The notes beneath the pieces are model-generated. The model did not search any database, was not told the DNA's origin, and saw only the letters and a list, made by a program, of their open reading frames with translations. 13,835 bases of DNA, from the NCBI GenBank assembly GCA_031254685.1, contig JAIRTZ010000123.1, forward strand, positions 1 to 13,835. Direction: 5' to 3'. Within the stretch, counting starts at the first letter, position 1, and every line of letters begins with the position of its first letter. Below are positions 13,140 through 13,835 of the stretch, one piece after another. Position numbers and translations under genes: made by a program. The DNA is from Methanomassiliicoccaceae archaeon. Its GTDB lineage: Archaea; Thermoplasmatota; Thermoplasmata; Methanomassiliicoccales; Methanomethylophilaceae.

Positions 13140-13481
13140 ATGGGATTCCTTAACAAATTGAAAAATGCTGTGACATTGAAAAAAGAGGACGCTCCCGCGC
13201 CGAAGCAGGAGTCAAAGCCCGAGAACAGATCCTCGGAGTACGGGGAGTTCCGCCCGCAGGCACAGGCGCGGCCGCAGGCGAAGGCGCCGAAGGAGAAACC
13301 CGCCGCCAACCACGGCGAGGCGTGGACCCCGGGCGAGGAGAAGCACCTGAAAGAAAATTACGATAAGGGCGTGTCCATCGAGGAACTGTCGAAAATGCAC
13401 GGCAGGACATATCAGGCGATATCGCACAGGCTGATCTATCTGGGATACCCGGGCATATCGACCGCGAAACGCCACCGTTAA
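13140..13481 (+). CDS. SANT/Myb-like helix-turn-helix protein
   Basis: A 113-residue protein with a basic N-terminal helix (GFLNKLKNAVTLKK), a disordered Pro/Ala/Lys/Gln-rich linker (about 18-58) and a C-terminal helix-turn-helix of the SANT/Myb type: WTPGEEKHLKENY, GVSIEELSKMHGRTYQAI, SHRLIYLGY (about 61-105). This domain occurs in small DNA-binding proteins of bacteria, archaea and viruses, so DNA binding is likely, but its targets are unknown. ATG 13140 is preferred over ATG 13134 because GGAGAG (13128-13133) gives a 6-base spacing only to the second ATG. Inverted repeats lie both before and after the gene, so autoregulation is possible. Confidence 0.82.
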   Translation: MGFLNKLKNAVTLKKEDAPAPKQESKPENRSSEYGEFRPQAQARPQAKAPKEKPAANHGEAWTPGEEKHLKENYDKGVSIEELSKMHGRTYQAISHRLIYLGYPGISTAKRHR

Positions 13482-13500
13482 CGATGAGACCGCGATCTGC

Positions 13501-13527
13501 ACGGACGGTCCGATGCGGTCCGTCCGT
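13501..13527. terminator. 8-bp stem hairpin after the SANT-like gene
   Basis: ACGGACGG (13501-13508) and CCGTCCGT (13520-13527) are perfect reverse complements with an 11-base loop, beginning 20 bases after the stop codon. The stem is GC-rich; no T-run follows directly. It may end the transcript or bind a regulator. Confidence 0.5.
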
Positions 13528-13572
13528 TCCGGATATGATACGGACACGGCGCAAAGCCTCGGCGGACAAGTG

Positions 13573-13580
13573 TTATTAAC
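13573..13580 (+). promoter_or_regulatory. TATA box of the right-edge gene
   Basis: TTATTAAC lies 30 to 37 bases before ATG 13610 and predicts a near-leaderless transcript. A second AT-rich sequence, TTTTATTG at 13591-13598, is too close to the start codon. Confidence 0.45.
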
Positions 13581-13609
13581 AGGGGTTGCGTTTTATTGAC
13601 GTGAACTGA

Positions 13610-13835
13610 ATGGCCACCAGAAAATTGATACTGAAAAGAAAGAAAGTGATCACCGGCTTTGCCGTAAAGGCATTTATCTACTTGGCGGACAGCATCGGAG
13701 ACTTTATGATCAAAGGGATAAGATGCAGGGAATTGGGCTTCCTGAAGAACGGCGGCAGCGCCGAATACGACATACCGACAACAAGCACGACCATATATGT
13801 CGTAAGCAACAGGATGAGCCCGGATAAACACCACT
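13610..13835 (+). CDS. N-terminal part of an unknown protein (3' end outside window)
   Basis: ATG 13610 opens a frame of 75 codons that runs off the right edge without a stop. It begins MATRKLILKRKKVITGFAV, continues with ADSIGDFMIKGIRCRELGFL and NGGSAEYDIPTTSTTIYVV, and has no signal peptide. The pattern of a Lys/Arg-rich first strand, then L-K-N-G-x-S-x-E-Y-x-I-P and an I-Y-V-V strand, looks like a small all-beta domain, perhaps one I recall only vaguely from uncharacterised bacterial proteins. No function can be given. A TATA box at the correct distance supports the start; there is no clear ribosome site, which agrees with a leaderless mRNA. Confidence 0.65.
   Translation, partial: MATRKLILKRKKVITGFAVKAFIYLADSIGDFMIKGIRCRELGFLKNGGSAEYDIPTTSTTIYVVSNRMSPDKHH

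Noticed and set aside
1..13835. CRISPR array, tRNA, rRNA or insertion sequence
   Set aside because: I saw no regularly spaced repeats, no cloverleaf-like sequence with a T-loop consensus, and no transposase motif. The 22-bp blocks of the paralogue array are inside genes, not spacers.

Overview
The window looks like a chromosomal segment of a mesophilic archaeon, most plausibly a gut-type Thermoplasmata of the Methanomassiliicoccales kind. This is an inference, with no marker gene to prove it. Several starts lie about 30 to 40 bases downstream of archaeal TATA boxes. Shine-Dalgarno motifs match the archaeal GGAGGTGATC consensus. The proteins include a DUF6951-like protein, an F420-ligase-family protein, an archaeal ACT-less homoserine dehydrogenase, and exported proteins with a transmembrane anchor, bacterial-type beta repeats and an enzymatic head. 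The 19 gene ends visible here comprise 16 TGA, 3 TAA and no TAG. One otherwise intact gene carries an internal amber codon, which is what a pyrrolysine-using lineage would show.

Left end (1-2700): the tail of an unknown gene is followed by a tandem array of four paralogues of an uncharacterised family with the N-terminal motif SVFETNSS and the C-terminal motif IHIWG. Copies 1 to 3 are intact and closely packed; copies 2 and 3 overlap by ATGA. Copy 4 has lost the N-terminal motif and carries two in-frame ochre stops, so it is a decaying copy. A gene of unknown function follows.

Middle left (2700-4700): a class I SAM-dependent methyltransferase converges on a small DUF6951-like protein whose promoter is flanked by two perfect inverted repeats. 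Divergent from it is a two-gene unit, a 49-residue protein followed 4 bases later by a zeta-toxin-like P-loop kinase. It looks like a toxin-antitoxin type pair.

Centre (4700-9500): a long-form CofE-like ligase-family gene is divergent from a membrane-anchored protein with three beta repeats and a ComEC-type metallo-beta-lactamase domain. Then come a 77-residue two-helix membrane protein and, converging on it, a membrane-anchored transglutaminase-like protein. The transglutaminase frame is interrupted by a single TAG nine codons before the catalytic cysteine.

Right (9500-13835): a short-chain dehydrogenase, a small protein of unknown function with a TTG start, a zinc-ribbon/TPR protein on the minus strand, homoserine dehydrogenase (threonine/methionine biosynthesis), a SANT/Myb-like helix-turn-helix protein, and the 5' part of an unknown gene running off the window. 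These genes have separate promoters and show no common pathway. No stretch longer than about 170 bases is without a gene. No tRNA, rRNA, CRISPR array or insertion sequence was recognised.
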